The position numbers were made by a program, and so were the translations under genes. A stretch of DNA of 64,000 nt from Parelaphostrongylus tenuis (lineage: Eukaryota; Nematoda; Chromadorea; Rhabditida; Metastrongylidae), in assembly GCA_019055375.1 (NCBI GenBank), contig JAHQIW010000210.1:62001-126000 (forward strand), given 5' to 3'. The stretch's first letter is position 1, and each line of letters starts with the position of its first letter. Positions 36,202 to 47,339 of the stretch are shown piece by piece. Below the pieces are notes generated by a model. That model was not told where the DNA came from and did not search any database. It saw nothing but the letters and a program-made list of their open reading frames with translations.

Positions 36202-39200
36202 ATGGCCGGCCAATTCACGGTAAGTCTCATTTTACTAATTGCTACTAACTCACGTCGTTTCATCACTCCGAACACTATGATAGTGGAAGCGGTTCTTATT
36301 CTGCTCATTCTGTTCGTTGTGTTAGTACTACTGAATGCCAACGAAGTAAAGGCGAAGGAAGGAGACGCAAAACGAGTGGCAAGTCTTGTGATTTTCGTCA
36401 ATTAATATGTGTGGGAGAAAAGCCACTACTGACCATTTCAGATTACTACTGATCATTTGGTTAAAACGGCAGTCGTTGGGACTCCACAAAAGGCTGGAGT
36501 AAGACTTGTTTAAAAATTGTAGAAACATTTATCATTTAAGAACGCTGTATGTGCGCAGAATATTATAGTACTCGAAATTAAGTAGAAATTTTTCTATATC
36601 AATAGGGAGAGAGAGAGTGATTTAATATTGAATTTTGTAGTTTTTATTTAGTACTGCTCGTTTATCTGAATGCGTTTGTGCATTGTGCCTAAAGAAATGT
36701 TGAGCTATGGACTGTCTATAAAACGATGCTACAAACATAATGTCCAATTGCAGTTTTATCAGGTCTTTACAGTAGGTATATGCTAGTAGGAAACAAGATG
36801 CCGGGAGCAGGTGGAGTAATGGAAGTAGTGCCGTTCACCACTATTATGGTCGTAATTTGACCTCGTTCGTGGGTCCCACCGAGCCCCTCCTCCTTTCTTG
36901 GTCAACCATTTGGTACTGGTTTTATATGCGCTTAAGTCACTCCCACGGACACATACAGGAACACTCTAGCTCTACTATAACAGATTCCAGAAAGAATTGC
37001 TTCAACCGGTATTCAGCGACATCCATAAAAAAATGCAAAAGTTCCTAAGCACCAACTGAACCAACATTTGCAAAGCTCGAATAAATTCGTAGATGGTCAA
37101 CGCGGAAAACGAAGAAAATGAATTTAGGACTGCTAGCATAAGCAATGTAGATGTGATGACGGACTGGGTAGAGAATTAGTAATAAAATGAATAAGGTATT
37201 ACTAGCAGATATTGTCACATGGTCGATATTTCGACTCCTGAATCAAGCTTTAGAGCCAACGAAACAACTAGTTATTGCAATTTATAAGTATTCCGGACTG
37301 CGCAGTTCACATTACGAGCTATCTAAACGCCTAATGCGGCGTAGTTTCGAGAGACTTATCCGAGCACAGAACCTAATTGTCATCAATTAAGTATGGAGCT
37401 CTAACTCTATCAGCTGATAAAATTTTGCGATATTTAGGCTTCTAAAGGCCTCCATAAGGTGACGGGAAATCGACAGCAGCTCCGCATTAGAAATGACGGC
37501 AAGAAAGGTAAAAGTTCTCGAGATTCATATACTCCGGCGGGGCACTTTGTTCATAAAAATTGCTCGGGAATCACTTCTGGTAAACAGATCAATACGGTTC
37601 ATACGGACCCAGTTTAGCATTACACTAGTACTTCTAAATTAACACAAACAAATGAGATTCCAAATTTCCCCTCCAGTGTCTAGGATATATGATGAGGTAA
37701 AGGCACTATTTGTTTATGATGGGGAAAGAAACTTCGTACTCGCCCAGGATTCTCCAACATCAGTGCGCAAAACCCTTGCCTCTTTGAATAAATAGCAAAA
37801 ATCCATGGATGAACCGCAGTGATAAATGCATTATTACGACGCGCCATATTGCCCATCACCCTGTCAACTGTATCACCTGTCGTCTAGTTGATCGTCGAGT
37901 GACTCAAACGGGTACCAGCAACACTCCCATTTTTCCTTATCGCCTGCAAGAGTAGCACAGTGGGTCCTCCTCGCTCTAGCGATCGCTGAGCATCACATCT
38001 TTGGTTCATGCCTTTCGTGAAAAAATCGGACCATCGGGTCTGTGATCTTCTGGTTTATTTTTGATATCCTCAAGTGCAGAGTGGCGTCTTTGATCTTCGA
38101 TCGTTGACGCAGATCGCAACTTCGGATCCTTTGAATTGCGAGATATTGAATACTCCTGGCGCCCACCTTTCGAGTGCGCGTTCAATAACGCCAAGTGATC
38201 TTTCATCCTGCTTACGTAGCAACCACGTTTCTGCTGCATACGTAAGGACAGGAATAACTGTCGAGTCGAAGAGGTGGGCACGGAGTCGGATGTTCTTTGT
38301 CCTCTTCACTACATCTTCTATGCTCTTAAACGTTCCCCAAGCCGCTAGTTTCCTCCTGCTCAACTCTGGAGCTACTTCATTCATCATGTTGATTTCACGA
38401 CCTAGACAGACGTAACTGGAGCATTCGGAGATTTTTGTCCCGTTGAGCGTGAATGGGGCACATTGCCCATACCTGCGCCTATTTTTGAACTAAGACAGAC
38501 ACATTCCTTGCTCCGGATAGCTTTTAGCTTGCTGCCTTGTTTTTTAGCTTTAGTTTGGTTTTTGGGTTAAAAGATTAAAAGAATGTAGCTCCTGGCTTTG
38601 ATCAATCCCTGGGGGATGTGTTGAGCACTGTGCTTTATTAGGCATCGTTAGAACTGATGGAACGCATATTTGACTTTCACATTGGACCGAGATAACCTAC
38701 AGGTGTTCAAATCAGAGCTGCTATGCTGTCAGATAACTCCGTCTTCATATTACCCAGCCGAACCCGGAGAGATGGAAGGCTTAGTAAGCCTGAGAAGCGA
38801 GATCAAACTGCGAACTAAATATGTGTTGCAGAGTGCTCTAACCAACACGTCACGTGCTCATCATACCTTTCTGCATGCTCAATTAGTCCCAAAAGAAGGC
38901 GGTGTGCGACAAACGATGGCCTTGTCGAAGCAATATTCCTTATTATCAATCTGGTGTCTAAGAATGATGAGTGTCACGCAAAACTTGAAAGCTAAGGAAG
39001 GAACTAAACCCTAATTTAACCCTCACCATGCCAGCATATCATTTGAATAATTCACATTTCAGGAAACATTAAAAAGCTCAATTTGTTTCCAGTTATGGAT
39101 AAGATGCCACTACACTGGAATTGCTGACCACTCATGTGTTTCGTTTTCAGAACAAGCGCAGCAAGTGAAGAAGCGAAGTCATCAACATCCGATAGAACAT

Positions 39201-39337
39201 CGCTCCGGAGAACGTCGAAAGACGAAAACAGAGAAAGTGGCACATTAAACGTCGGAGAAATTGACATAGATTGCCCAGAAATAAAAATTATGATGCCGCA
39301 AATGTCATGGTTTGTCCTCGATAAACGAATGGCCTAG
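36202..39337 (+). CDS. Candidate single-pass membrane protein, incomplete model
   Basis: 36277-36382 reads VEAVLILLILFVVLVLLNAN followed by EVKAKEGDAKR, a strong hydrophobic helix then a charged tail. A short upstream exon, MAGQFT then gtaagt at 36202-36219, is possible but would need a one-base adjustment. After the helix a GC donor (gcaagt at 36380) could splice to 36443 (cag acceptor), reading ITTDHLVKTAVVGTPQKAG before gtaaga. A final exon at 39151-39337 after a tttcag acceptor reads a Ser/Thr/Glu-rich tail (TSAASEEAKSSTSDRTSLRR ... FVLDKRMA, stop), again off by one base from the preceding phase. The 2.6 kb between holds a SINE and an RTE fragment. The separate pieces look coding; their union is inference. 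Confidence 0.35.
36795..37050 (+). repeat. tRNA-derived SINE, family S2, degraded
   Basis: The order of blocks (agcaggtggagtaatggaag head, ttgcttcaaccggtattcag body) matches the S2 copies at 6846 and 11252 with considerable divergence. It lies in an intron of the candidate gene 36202-39337. Confidence 0.5.
37866..38465 (-). mobile_element. RTE LINE 3' fragment, minus orientation
   Basis: The 3' end is at 37866 (gtatcacctgtcgtctagtt). On the minus strand it reads the post-RT region (NEVAPELSRRKLAAWGTFKS, DVVKRTKNIRLRAHLFDSTV, YAAETWLLRKQDERSLGVIE). About 600 bases, truncated before the RT catalytic box. Confidence 0.85.
38585..38860 (-). repeat. tRNA-derived SINE, family S1, degraded
   Basis: gatcaatccctgggggatgt and gcttagtaagcctgagaagc match S1 copies, and the tRNA-like head lies at the right in complement (gcagagtgctctaaccaaca). 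Confidence 0.55.
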
Positions 39338-39677
39338 AAATATATCACAACTTCATGCTTCTGCTCAACACAAATTAGTTCTGTTAGTTCATCTCTAAAG
39401 AATATGGGAAGCCGATCGTCCAACTTAAACCTTTCCGATGCATCAAAGAGATCTGTGGGGATGTGGTCTCAGGTTATCTCAGCAGCAGGTTCTCGCGAAA
39501 AAGTGTTGAAATACTGGTGAATATGGGGAAGTTTGGAGATGTTGTAGTACGAAACGAACGAACGCTAATAAAAGGAAAAAGACTTCTGAGTAATACTAAC
39601 TTCGATTTCAAGCTTTTTATGACGAGAACAGTTCTTGTATGAGAGTTTAGTGGGATGTTATAGATCGTATGTATCTT

Positions 39678-41400
39678 CTGTATCACCTGTAGTCCCGTTG
39701 ATCGTCGAATGACTCAAGCGGGTACCAGCAACACGTCCAATTTTCCCTATCGCGTGTAAGAGTAGAGCAGTGGGTCCTCCTCGCTTCAGGAATTTGCAGA
39801 GCATCATATCTTTTTTATAGTCTTTTCGTGAAGAAATCAGACCATGAGGTCGGTGGCATTCCTGTAGAGTGCTTGATGTCAAGAGGAATTCGGTCCGTTA
39901 CGGCTCTCGTCCATCCTAAGTCGTTGAAGATCATCACGTGTCCGGCCATGCGGTTTTCGATATCCTCGCATGTAAAAAGGTGTCATAGATTTTCGATCGT
40001 TGACGTAGATCGCAACTTCGGATCCTTTCAATTTCGAGATACGGAATACTCCTAGCACCCACCTTTCGACTGCGCGTTCAATAACGCCAAGTGATCTCGA
40101 AAAGGTGGGCACTTAGTCAAATGTTTTTTGCCCTCTTCACTACATTTTCGATGCTCTCAAACTTCCCCAAGCCGCTCGTTGCCTCCTGCTCAACTCTGAG
40201 GCTAGGCCGTCCATCATGTTGATTTCGCGTCCTAGATAGACATAACTGGAGCAATCGGAGATTGTCGCTCCGTTGAGCGTGAATGGGGCATTCGAAATCC
40301 ATCCATTCCTCATGAACATCGTTTTCGTTAGATTTAGTTAAAGACCAATCTTTCCATAGGTGTTGCCGAAATTGGTCAACATTCGTTCTGCTTGGCTGAA
40401 ACTTGATGTTATGAGGACGAGATCATCAGCAAAGTGAAGATAATATGATTGTCGACCGTCGATTTTCACTCCCATACCGTCCTATTCCAATGTTCGCATG
40501 ACGTTTTGGAGGGTAAAATTAATAATTTTGGAGAAATTGTATCGCCTTGTTAAGTCGCTCTTTTTACGTCTATGGTGATATTGTTCTAGAATGGAGGTAT
40601 TTTGGTTGTGAAATCTACATAAAGCTCACGATGGATCTGTGCATCGAGTAGGGATGCCCTGGTAATCCAAAGCTTCTGTAACCGCTTCTGTTTCTACTGA
40701 ATTAAAGGCTTTTTTCAATCGATGAAAGTGAGACAGAGTGGTTGCTTGTATTCTCGTGAAACTTTAATGAGTCTTGCAATCGTGTGTATGTGGTCTATGA
40801 TAAAAAATCCTTTTCGCACCCTGCTTATTCGCATGGCTGTCATTCGTCCAGTGTTCTGTCAATCCTGTTCAGGATGACTCGAGTAGAGTTTACAGAAACG
40901 GACAGCAAGCAGATTGGGCGATAACTGCCTATGTCGTGAAGGTCTCCCTTTTTGAACAGCAATACGGTCTTGCTGGTTTTCCATTGAATAGGGAACTTGC
41001 ATTTTGACAGGTAGCGAGTGGCGAGCCAACCTAGGATGTTGATGAGAACGGGCGGCAGGTTTTTCAGGTGTTCTGGTCTAATCCTGTCTGGACCGGGTGT
41101 TGTTTTGTTTTTCACCGACGATATAGCATGTCGGATTTCGGAAGGAAGGACCGGTGGAACGACATATTCGTCCTCTTTCAATTTAGATGACGGTAAGAGG
41201 ATATGGTTAGCGAAGACATCCAAGTAGTTTTGGTGGATGATTTTCTCCATTGCCCTTCTGGGAACTATAAGTGTCCTGTCAAGACAGCGGCGTGCAATCA
41301 TCTTGGTCTTGTAATTAGCTAAGTTTCACTGGACTTCGTGAATGCTCTTTCCATCTTCTGCAGCTTCTGCGATTACTGCTGCTCGTCTCTCGCGCCACGA
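39678..41400 (-). mobile_element. RTE LINE, RT and C-terminal half (inverted-element part 1)
   Basis: The 3' terminus is at the left (tgtatcacctgtagtcccgt). On the minus strand coding starts near 41390 at ERRAAVIAEAAEDGKSIHE, then RRAMEKIIHQNYLDVF, VLPSEIRHAISSVKNKTTPG, PDRIRPEHLKNLPPVLIN, QWKTSKTVLLFKKGDLHDIG and SYRPICLLSV. Broken frames cover the rest of the RT domain and the C-terminal region. The RT N-terminal third is open for 150 codons; downstream there are many frame breaks. Its 5' limit is only a few codons from where the endonuclease fragment on the opposite strand (41455-42589) stops. Confidence 0.85.
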
Positions 41401-41454
41401 GAGAATGTAATGTTAGCACGATACATAAACTATAGGAAAATTTGTGAGTGTATC

Positions 41455-42589
41455 GTGAGCACGGCAGCGCCAGGTAGGAGACTACGGAAAAGCTGCTAAA
41501 ATCTCAGAGCCAAACTAGGCTGCCAAGATTAAAATGGACTAAAATGACTATCTGTACCTATGATGCAACAACCCTTGTTCATGAATCCGCTGTAGAAGAT
41601 CTATTGATTCAAGCAAGATGGGTGAGGTACGATGTCATAGGCCTGGCTGAGACGAGAAGACGCCGTCCTTTTCACGCTATTTATGACACCGGAGAAGAAC
41701 TGCTCCGCCGAACATGCGATAGCAGAGGTGTCGACGGCGTTGGCGTCTTCGTCAAATCGAATTTGACCGTGAGCATTGATTCGCTTGAGCAACTAGCAAT
41801 CCGTATCGGACGATTACGGTTGAAGCGATGTGGTTCTATGTTGTCTTTGACCATTTTCGCTGCTTACGCACCAACATCAAGCAATGCCGATGACAAAGTC
41901 GAAGCGTTCTATGTGGACCTCGAAAAATTCTTTAGAGAAGATCATTCATTTTTCGAGGTCATTGTTGGAGACTTTAACGCAAAAAATTGGACCTAGAAGA
42001 ACGTTTGAAGAATGTCACATAGGGACCCACGGGCTAGAATGGAATGAGCAGGATAAGAGGCCATCTGACTTTATCATGACGAACCAAACCATCCATGATC
42101 ACTCACAGTTCCAAAAGCCTCACTCTCAACAATGGACGTGGGAGTCTCTCAGTGGAGAATACCATAACGCAATAGACCACATCATAGTAAATCGAAGGTT
42201 TCGCCTGACCGACGGTGCTGTTGTTCCTAAGTTCGACACGGGACCAGACCATGGTGTCCTTCGCCCTACGTTCCATGTTTCGCGGAAACGAAAGAAACCC
42301 GCCGTTCAAACGACGGAGTCCCCAAAACCACCATTAACTGGGATGTATTCAAATTATAAGTCGGCTCTTCGGAAGATACCGCTGTCGAAAGCATTGACGA
42401 AGAATACGACCGTCTCATTGAATAGTTTCACCTTGGCGCTATGAAAGCCGGGAGTCCTAAAGTCACGAAGAGGCGCTTGTCTCCTCAAATATTCGAGCTG
42501 ATACGTCAACGCGGAATCGCACGAGCTGCAGGCAACCGAATCCTTACGTCCGATCTAGCGAAACGCTGCAGAGAAGCGGTAAAAGAAGT
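41455..42589 (+). mobile_element. RTE LINE, 5' leader and endonuclease half (inverted-element part 2)
   Basis: After a leader (caaactaggctgccaagatt) the frame opens at 41544 with MTICTYDATTLVHESAVEDL, then DVIGLAETRRRRPF, GVGVFVKSNLTVSIDS, LTIFAAYAPTSS and VIVGDFNAK. These are the APE-type endonuclease blocks (ETRR and GDFNAK are typical of RTE). One frame shift near 41990 leads to IGPRRTFEECHIGTHGLEWN, IDHIIVNRRF and TGPDHGVLRPTF (the SDH-like block reads PDH). RTE homology ends at 42589 with CREAVKE. The orientation is opposite to the RT half next door. Confidence 0.85.
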
Positions 42590-44489
42590 GTGTCGTGCTC
42601 ACAACGCACTCGCTCATAGTTTGAGGGCCAGTGTTCCGTGTTCACAGTAGTGCTTCAGGGAGAGGGAGAGATGAAAATCCCATAAAGCAATGCCAAGGCT
42701 ATGCAGTGTGCTCCAATTCAGTTTGTCCAAAATACGGTTAGTAGACTTTGCAATGTAGGGTCCAGCGTTGTTCTTGAGGTGAGAGACACGAATCCGTTCC
42801 GAACGCTTCTCTCGCACTACTGTGACCAACCTTCAGAGTTTTTTTCCGTAGATATCGCACTAACTGTCTGTTTGGTATCTAGCAGTTTCCAAAACAGTAT
42901 GACTTTCTAAATAATCCAAAGCAGAATCTTCTGAACGTGAAACTTGAGCTTTAACTGAGCTGGAGAGCTTCTGCCGCGAGGCAATTAGTAGACGTGGTGC
43001 CTGTTGTACTTGTAGTAAATCCAGGAATCATCTCCAAGTGACGATTGACTTGAGAAAGCCTTGTATGTGCGGTCGCAGTAGAAAACTTCCGCAAATGGTC
43101 GCGCGTGCAGTGCGGTTTCAGTACGATTGTGTAGTATACCAGCGTTTTTTTTTGGCAAAAACATGTATAACTCAACCAGAAGCATATGAGTGAGTAGAGA
43201 AAATCCTGTTCCATCGAAATTATGCAAGAATCCTGGAAATTTTTGTCAAACGGATAAAAAAATCTCAAGTAAACCACGAAAATCGTGCAATTCACTCTGC
43301 GCGCATCGATTTTTTAACCGTACGTTAGGGGTTAAAAAGCCAAAGGGAAAATTCTGTATCCACTTACTTTGTTGTATTGATGCACTGTACAATGGGAATA
43401 AATTTGGCTGATGTACTTCTTTCAGCTACCAAGAGTGTTGCTGCACGGAATGGACATTGGCAATAGTGCATGCTTACGAAGACCTTTCATTTTAAACGGT
43501 TCTGTAATGCCATGTTTCATAACAGCGTATGTCTGATTTGGAGAAACAAATTAGTTAAAACGACCATCTTCACTTGGGTGATCTAAGCGCTTTCGGTAGC
43601 TCAACATATATCGAATCGAAAGAATATCTTTAGCGGCTTGAACGTCCATGAAATTATAGAACATACTTTGTTCTAACTTTCTATGTATAAAAAATTTTTT
43701 TGTGGAGCAGAGGTCACTGATGCGGAGGCCGAAACCTCCGAAACATTGGTGTATGGCATTAGCGTACAATCCTCATTTAAGCTTTAGATATTCTTTCTTG
43801 AAATTATTTAAATATTTATTGCGAGGTAAAAAAAACAATCGATGTTATGGATCAAAAAATTTTTTATGGCCCACTTATTCTCTGCTGTGAACATTATTTA
43901 TCGCGGCGACTTTCCTCACTAGACTTGTGCATTAATTTACATGCGTTACTTATTTTTTCTAGTTTCGTGTCCTTGTTATGATGTCTTGTACCACCTGCAG
44001 CTCCCACCTCCCCAAGTGATTTCGGTGAGGCCACCTGTAGGCGATTGCGGTTGCCTATCAATACATCAGGAATCAGGAATACATCAGGAACCTAATCCTC
44101 CACCTATCGACGATGGATGTCACCCTTCATTGAATTCGTTGTGATCAATTTCTTTTTCACATAATTTTTTCAAGATTTCATTTATCGTGAATCATTTAAA
44201 ATTTACTTATGCGAAAAAGTATGGCATACTTATGCCGTGCAGGAGGATTCTGGCAAGAAGTCACATTCGTGTTCCAGAGGATTTAGTAAACAGTACACGT
44301 TTTTCGTTTATATTATATCATTTCTGCATAAAAAGTTTTACCTACACTTTAGGTAAACGCAACAGTTCTTTCCAGGCAATCATCAAAGCCTAATACCTCA
44401 GCAATGAGTTGGAATGGCTGTTCTATGAATTTTTCTTTTTTTTCTACTGTGTGAGTTTCATTTTTATAGCATTCGATTCGCCTTTTCGC
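42590..44489. other. No confident gene
   Basis: 42590-42650 (tcgtgctcacaacgcactcg, ctcatagtttgagggccagt) recurs at about 34585-34640 and is a repeat flank. At 43941-44144 one frame reads MRYLFFLVSCPCYDVLYHLQ, proline-rich afterwards, with a possible donor (gtgagg) at 44023; I cannot link it to any gene. Confidence 0.35.
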
Positions 44490-44660
44490 TGACTTGAGAG
44501 TTTCGCCTTCTTCGTAAACATCATTGAATGCTGGTCGAGCACGTTTCTTTGCGATCCCGAGGATGTTCAAGCTGAGGCAATCCGTAAGACGTTCGCTTCT
44601 GATTGCCGGAGAGTGCTAAGAGGCTGTGGAGAAATTTCTCACAGAGTGGCGCCGAGCATC
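44490..44660 (-). repeat. tRNA-derived SINE, family S2, degraded
   Basis: ttgaatgctggtcgagcacg and ttgccggagagtgctaagag match the inverted S2 copy at 18480-18655. The minus-strand open frame here is part of the repeat. Confidence 0.5.
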
Positions 44661-45922
44661 ATTAGCCAGTCGGTTATCATATACTAAACTCATAATATAT
44701 GATGTATTCACTTTGCTACAAGATGTGTGCTTGCTTTGTTCTAAGTATTGCATGTTCTAGTAAGTAAATAATCGAAGATGCGATGTAAGTGTATACTGTA
44801 TAAAATGTAGACTTTGAAAAGTTCTCTTCAAAGATTACAAATCGTTAATCCTAAGTGTATTGTGTATTTATCATGATAATTTGTCATAATTTTGAACGCA
44901 AGAATTAAGGGCCAGTTTTATGCAGACCATCGTAAGGCTGCTAACTTTTGATAACCTTAGAAGAACTAGAACCTGAATGAATATTTTGGATGAAAACGAA
45001 GTGGAGGTCTATGACGAAGTCGGTGACATAGTGGAAAAACAATGCGCTCTCCATGGAGCATTATAAAAGCGGTCGAATGAAGAGATATTCGCCATAGATT
45101 CAAGTTTGAAGTTGATTGCTGAACAGACAAATAGCTATGACAAGCAGATAGATGTTGAATGGGAAAGGGTAATAGCTGAAGAGGCGAATGTCTCGATTAC
45201 ATGCCAGAAGCACAAATTTCATGCAAGAAGGGCAAAATTGCTGAGCAGTACTGTACAATGAAAATTGCTGCTGATTCAAGATGATTACATGAACTGCTCA
45301 TTATCACAAAATACTTCAGGTCAAAAAGGTGTACAACATCGGTAGGACGTGTAATTTCGTTCATAAAAATTCTCTTTTGTAAAGGCACATTGATGGATGC
45401 ACACTCTTTTCAAGCTTTCTCCGTCTACGTACTAAAAATTCCGCCATAATATTTTCTTTTAGGAGTTCAACGTCATGCTTTTTTCGTCAGGGCTTCGTTT
45501 TTTCCTCAAAAACTGAAATTTCTAAGACACATAACATTTTCTTTACTGAAATCTTTTGTAAAACTCTCTTAACCACAAAACAGTACCCAAAAAATGTAAA
45601 GTTTACTGTCTTGAATAGTAGTAAACTCGCCATGAGGTGGGAATAAAGCGCCAGTCACTTCGAAGGTGAAAAGGAATTTTGTCATTGCTGCTACAACACA
45701 CTCACAGGGCCAGTTCACATACCAGAAAGTGTTGAGATTACCGCTTTTCAGGCCATGGAATGACTTTTGAAAGTCTAGTGAAAAGCAATGTCTAGCGAAA
45801 AGGGCCATTGGATCACAGTGCAATCTATAAATTGCATGCGATAACCAAAGACTCACCTCGAGTTCAAATAATAGTTTGTCTGTATATAAGATCGAGAAGT
45901 AGAGTGGTGTGCAAAAGCACTT

Positions 45923-45994
45923 GCGCTAGCCGGGACTCGAACCCAGATCTCACTCTTTCCGAAAGCGCGTGCTAAACCTTTGCACTACCGACGC
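45923..45994 (-). tRNA. tRNA-like sequence, possible tRNA-Pro(CGG) pseudogene or SINE head
   Basis: 72 bases on the minus strand arrange as a cloverleaf: acceptor GCGTCGG/CTAGCGC with about one mismatch, a D-arm region containing AGGTTTAG, an anticodon loop TTCGGAA giving CGG (Pro), and a good T-arm CTGGG-TTCGAGT-CCCGG. The anticodon stem has a mismatch. A related tRNA-like sequence at 59402-59462 shares the central block, so this may be a SINE-head or pseudogene family rather than a working gene. Confidence 0.4.
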
Positions 45995-46693
45995 TTGTTT
46001 TGCATACCGCTCATCTAAGTGACCAATGCGATATAATTTTGGGATTAGAAGGACATACACTAACTTGTGAATCACATTATTAACCTACTTTTAGCTCATC
46101 ATTTAAATGATAACGTCTTAATTGAAGTATCGCTACTATTTAGAGAAACCGTAAAGTGATGTTTTGTTTGAAGCTATCATTTTTGAACAAGCGAGAGCTT
46201 ATTTACAGCAATAATACATTTTTCAGCATCGCTGTGAATTTGTCTTACGAAAGTTTTATAGCAGTGTGATTATAGAAATATAGATATCACTCATCATGTC
46301 GTAGTGACAATGTTCTGAATCATAGGATGACAATAAAGTCAACCATGCAGTTTTTCACTTTTCCATTCTTTCCTTTATGACTCAGCCGCTAGAAGAAGTG
46401 CGAAACTGTTTTGAAGACAAATATAGCAATGTTGCGAAACTCAAATAAAGTCAATAGAAAAGCATGTGTTTTTCCAGAAACACTCTTTGTGATGAATATG
46501 TTGAAACCTCTCAATGTGCGAACTATTGTTCACAAAAGCCGTCTAAGCATATCATTGTGACAAATGATTCAGCATATTTTCTTTCGTTTCTCTATTATCA
46601 GCGATCATTCGAAATTGTTTGCTTATCACGGCAATATAATAACGGAGGAACTGAGCTGACACACACACACACAAACGCTTATTCACCCTCTAG

Positions 46694-47333
46694 ACCATTG
46701 GCAACATCCACCCGCAATAATGTCACATCATGGTCATCATGTAAGATTTCTTTAAATCAACTAATCTGCTCAATTCTTACTCTTTATTAATCAAAGAGTA
46801 TAAGCAGAGTTTAGGCATGAGTTTCAATTGCAGAAATTTTCAGGGACACCATCATGAAGAGCATCATATCGAAGCTCACCATGATTTATCACCTCGTCAT
46901 GCAGTGCACATAACGGTAATTTTAGTATGCTATAATGATTACCGCAATCGTACAAGGCTTCTCAGAAAGCTACTCCAACAGTAGAAAGATCACAGTTGTA
47001 GCTTCGTATTGAGATCAGTTTGTATTAGTAAGTACAGAGTAAAAAACCCTGCAAATTAGAGAGGAAGCGTGAATAAGAAAATGTTAAAGCTGGGAGGCTT
47101 CGTAGGATGTAAGTTTATTTTTAAAAGCAAATTACAACAGACTGATACTTTTGCATATACAGTCCTTGCTAAGACGATTTAATTGCTTATTTGAAAATAC
47201 TCAGACGAGCCATCTACACGAGCATCACGAACCACATCACGATGTTCATCATTCGCCTGATCGACATTTCGACCACGAAGGTTATCATCGTGAGCATCAC
47301 GGTCATCGTGATATACATCATGGACATCACTAG
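46694..47333 (+). CDS. Histidine-rich protein, C-terminal exons
   Basis: Three exons in consistent phase: 46694-46740 (after a ctctag acceptor, ending at gtaaga), 46844-46915 (tttcag to gtaatt) and 47205-47333 (ctcag to a TAG stop). Together they give 81 residues, about 33 of them histidine: MSHHGHH, GHHHEEHHIEAHHDLSPRH, then TSHLHEHHEPHHDVHH and ending DIHHGHH. The rest is mainly Glu, Asp, Gly and Pro with no cysteine. Histidine/acid-rich tails of this kind often bind zinc, copper or haem, but nothing here fixes the ligand. The start codon and any signal peptide are not identified; an upstream exon ending in phase 1 is required. Agreement of phase across three His-rich exons argues against a simple CAT/CAC microsatellite. 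Confidence 0.6.
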
Positions 47334-47339
47334 GCTGTT

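Noticed and set aside
44349..44570. 73-codon minus-strand frame starting MNILGIAKKRARP
   Set aside because: Most of it lies in a degraded S2 SINE.
44977..45066. Short acidic frame MNILDENEVEVYDEVGDIVE
   Set aside because: Looks coding but is only 29 codons, with no splice signal or continuation without a frame change.
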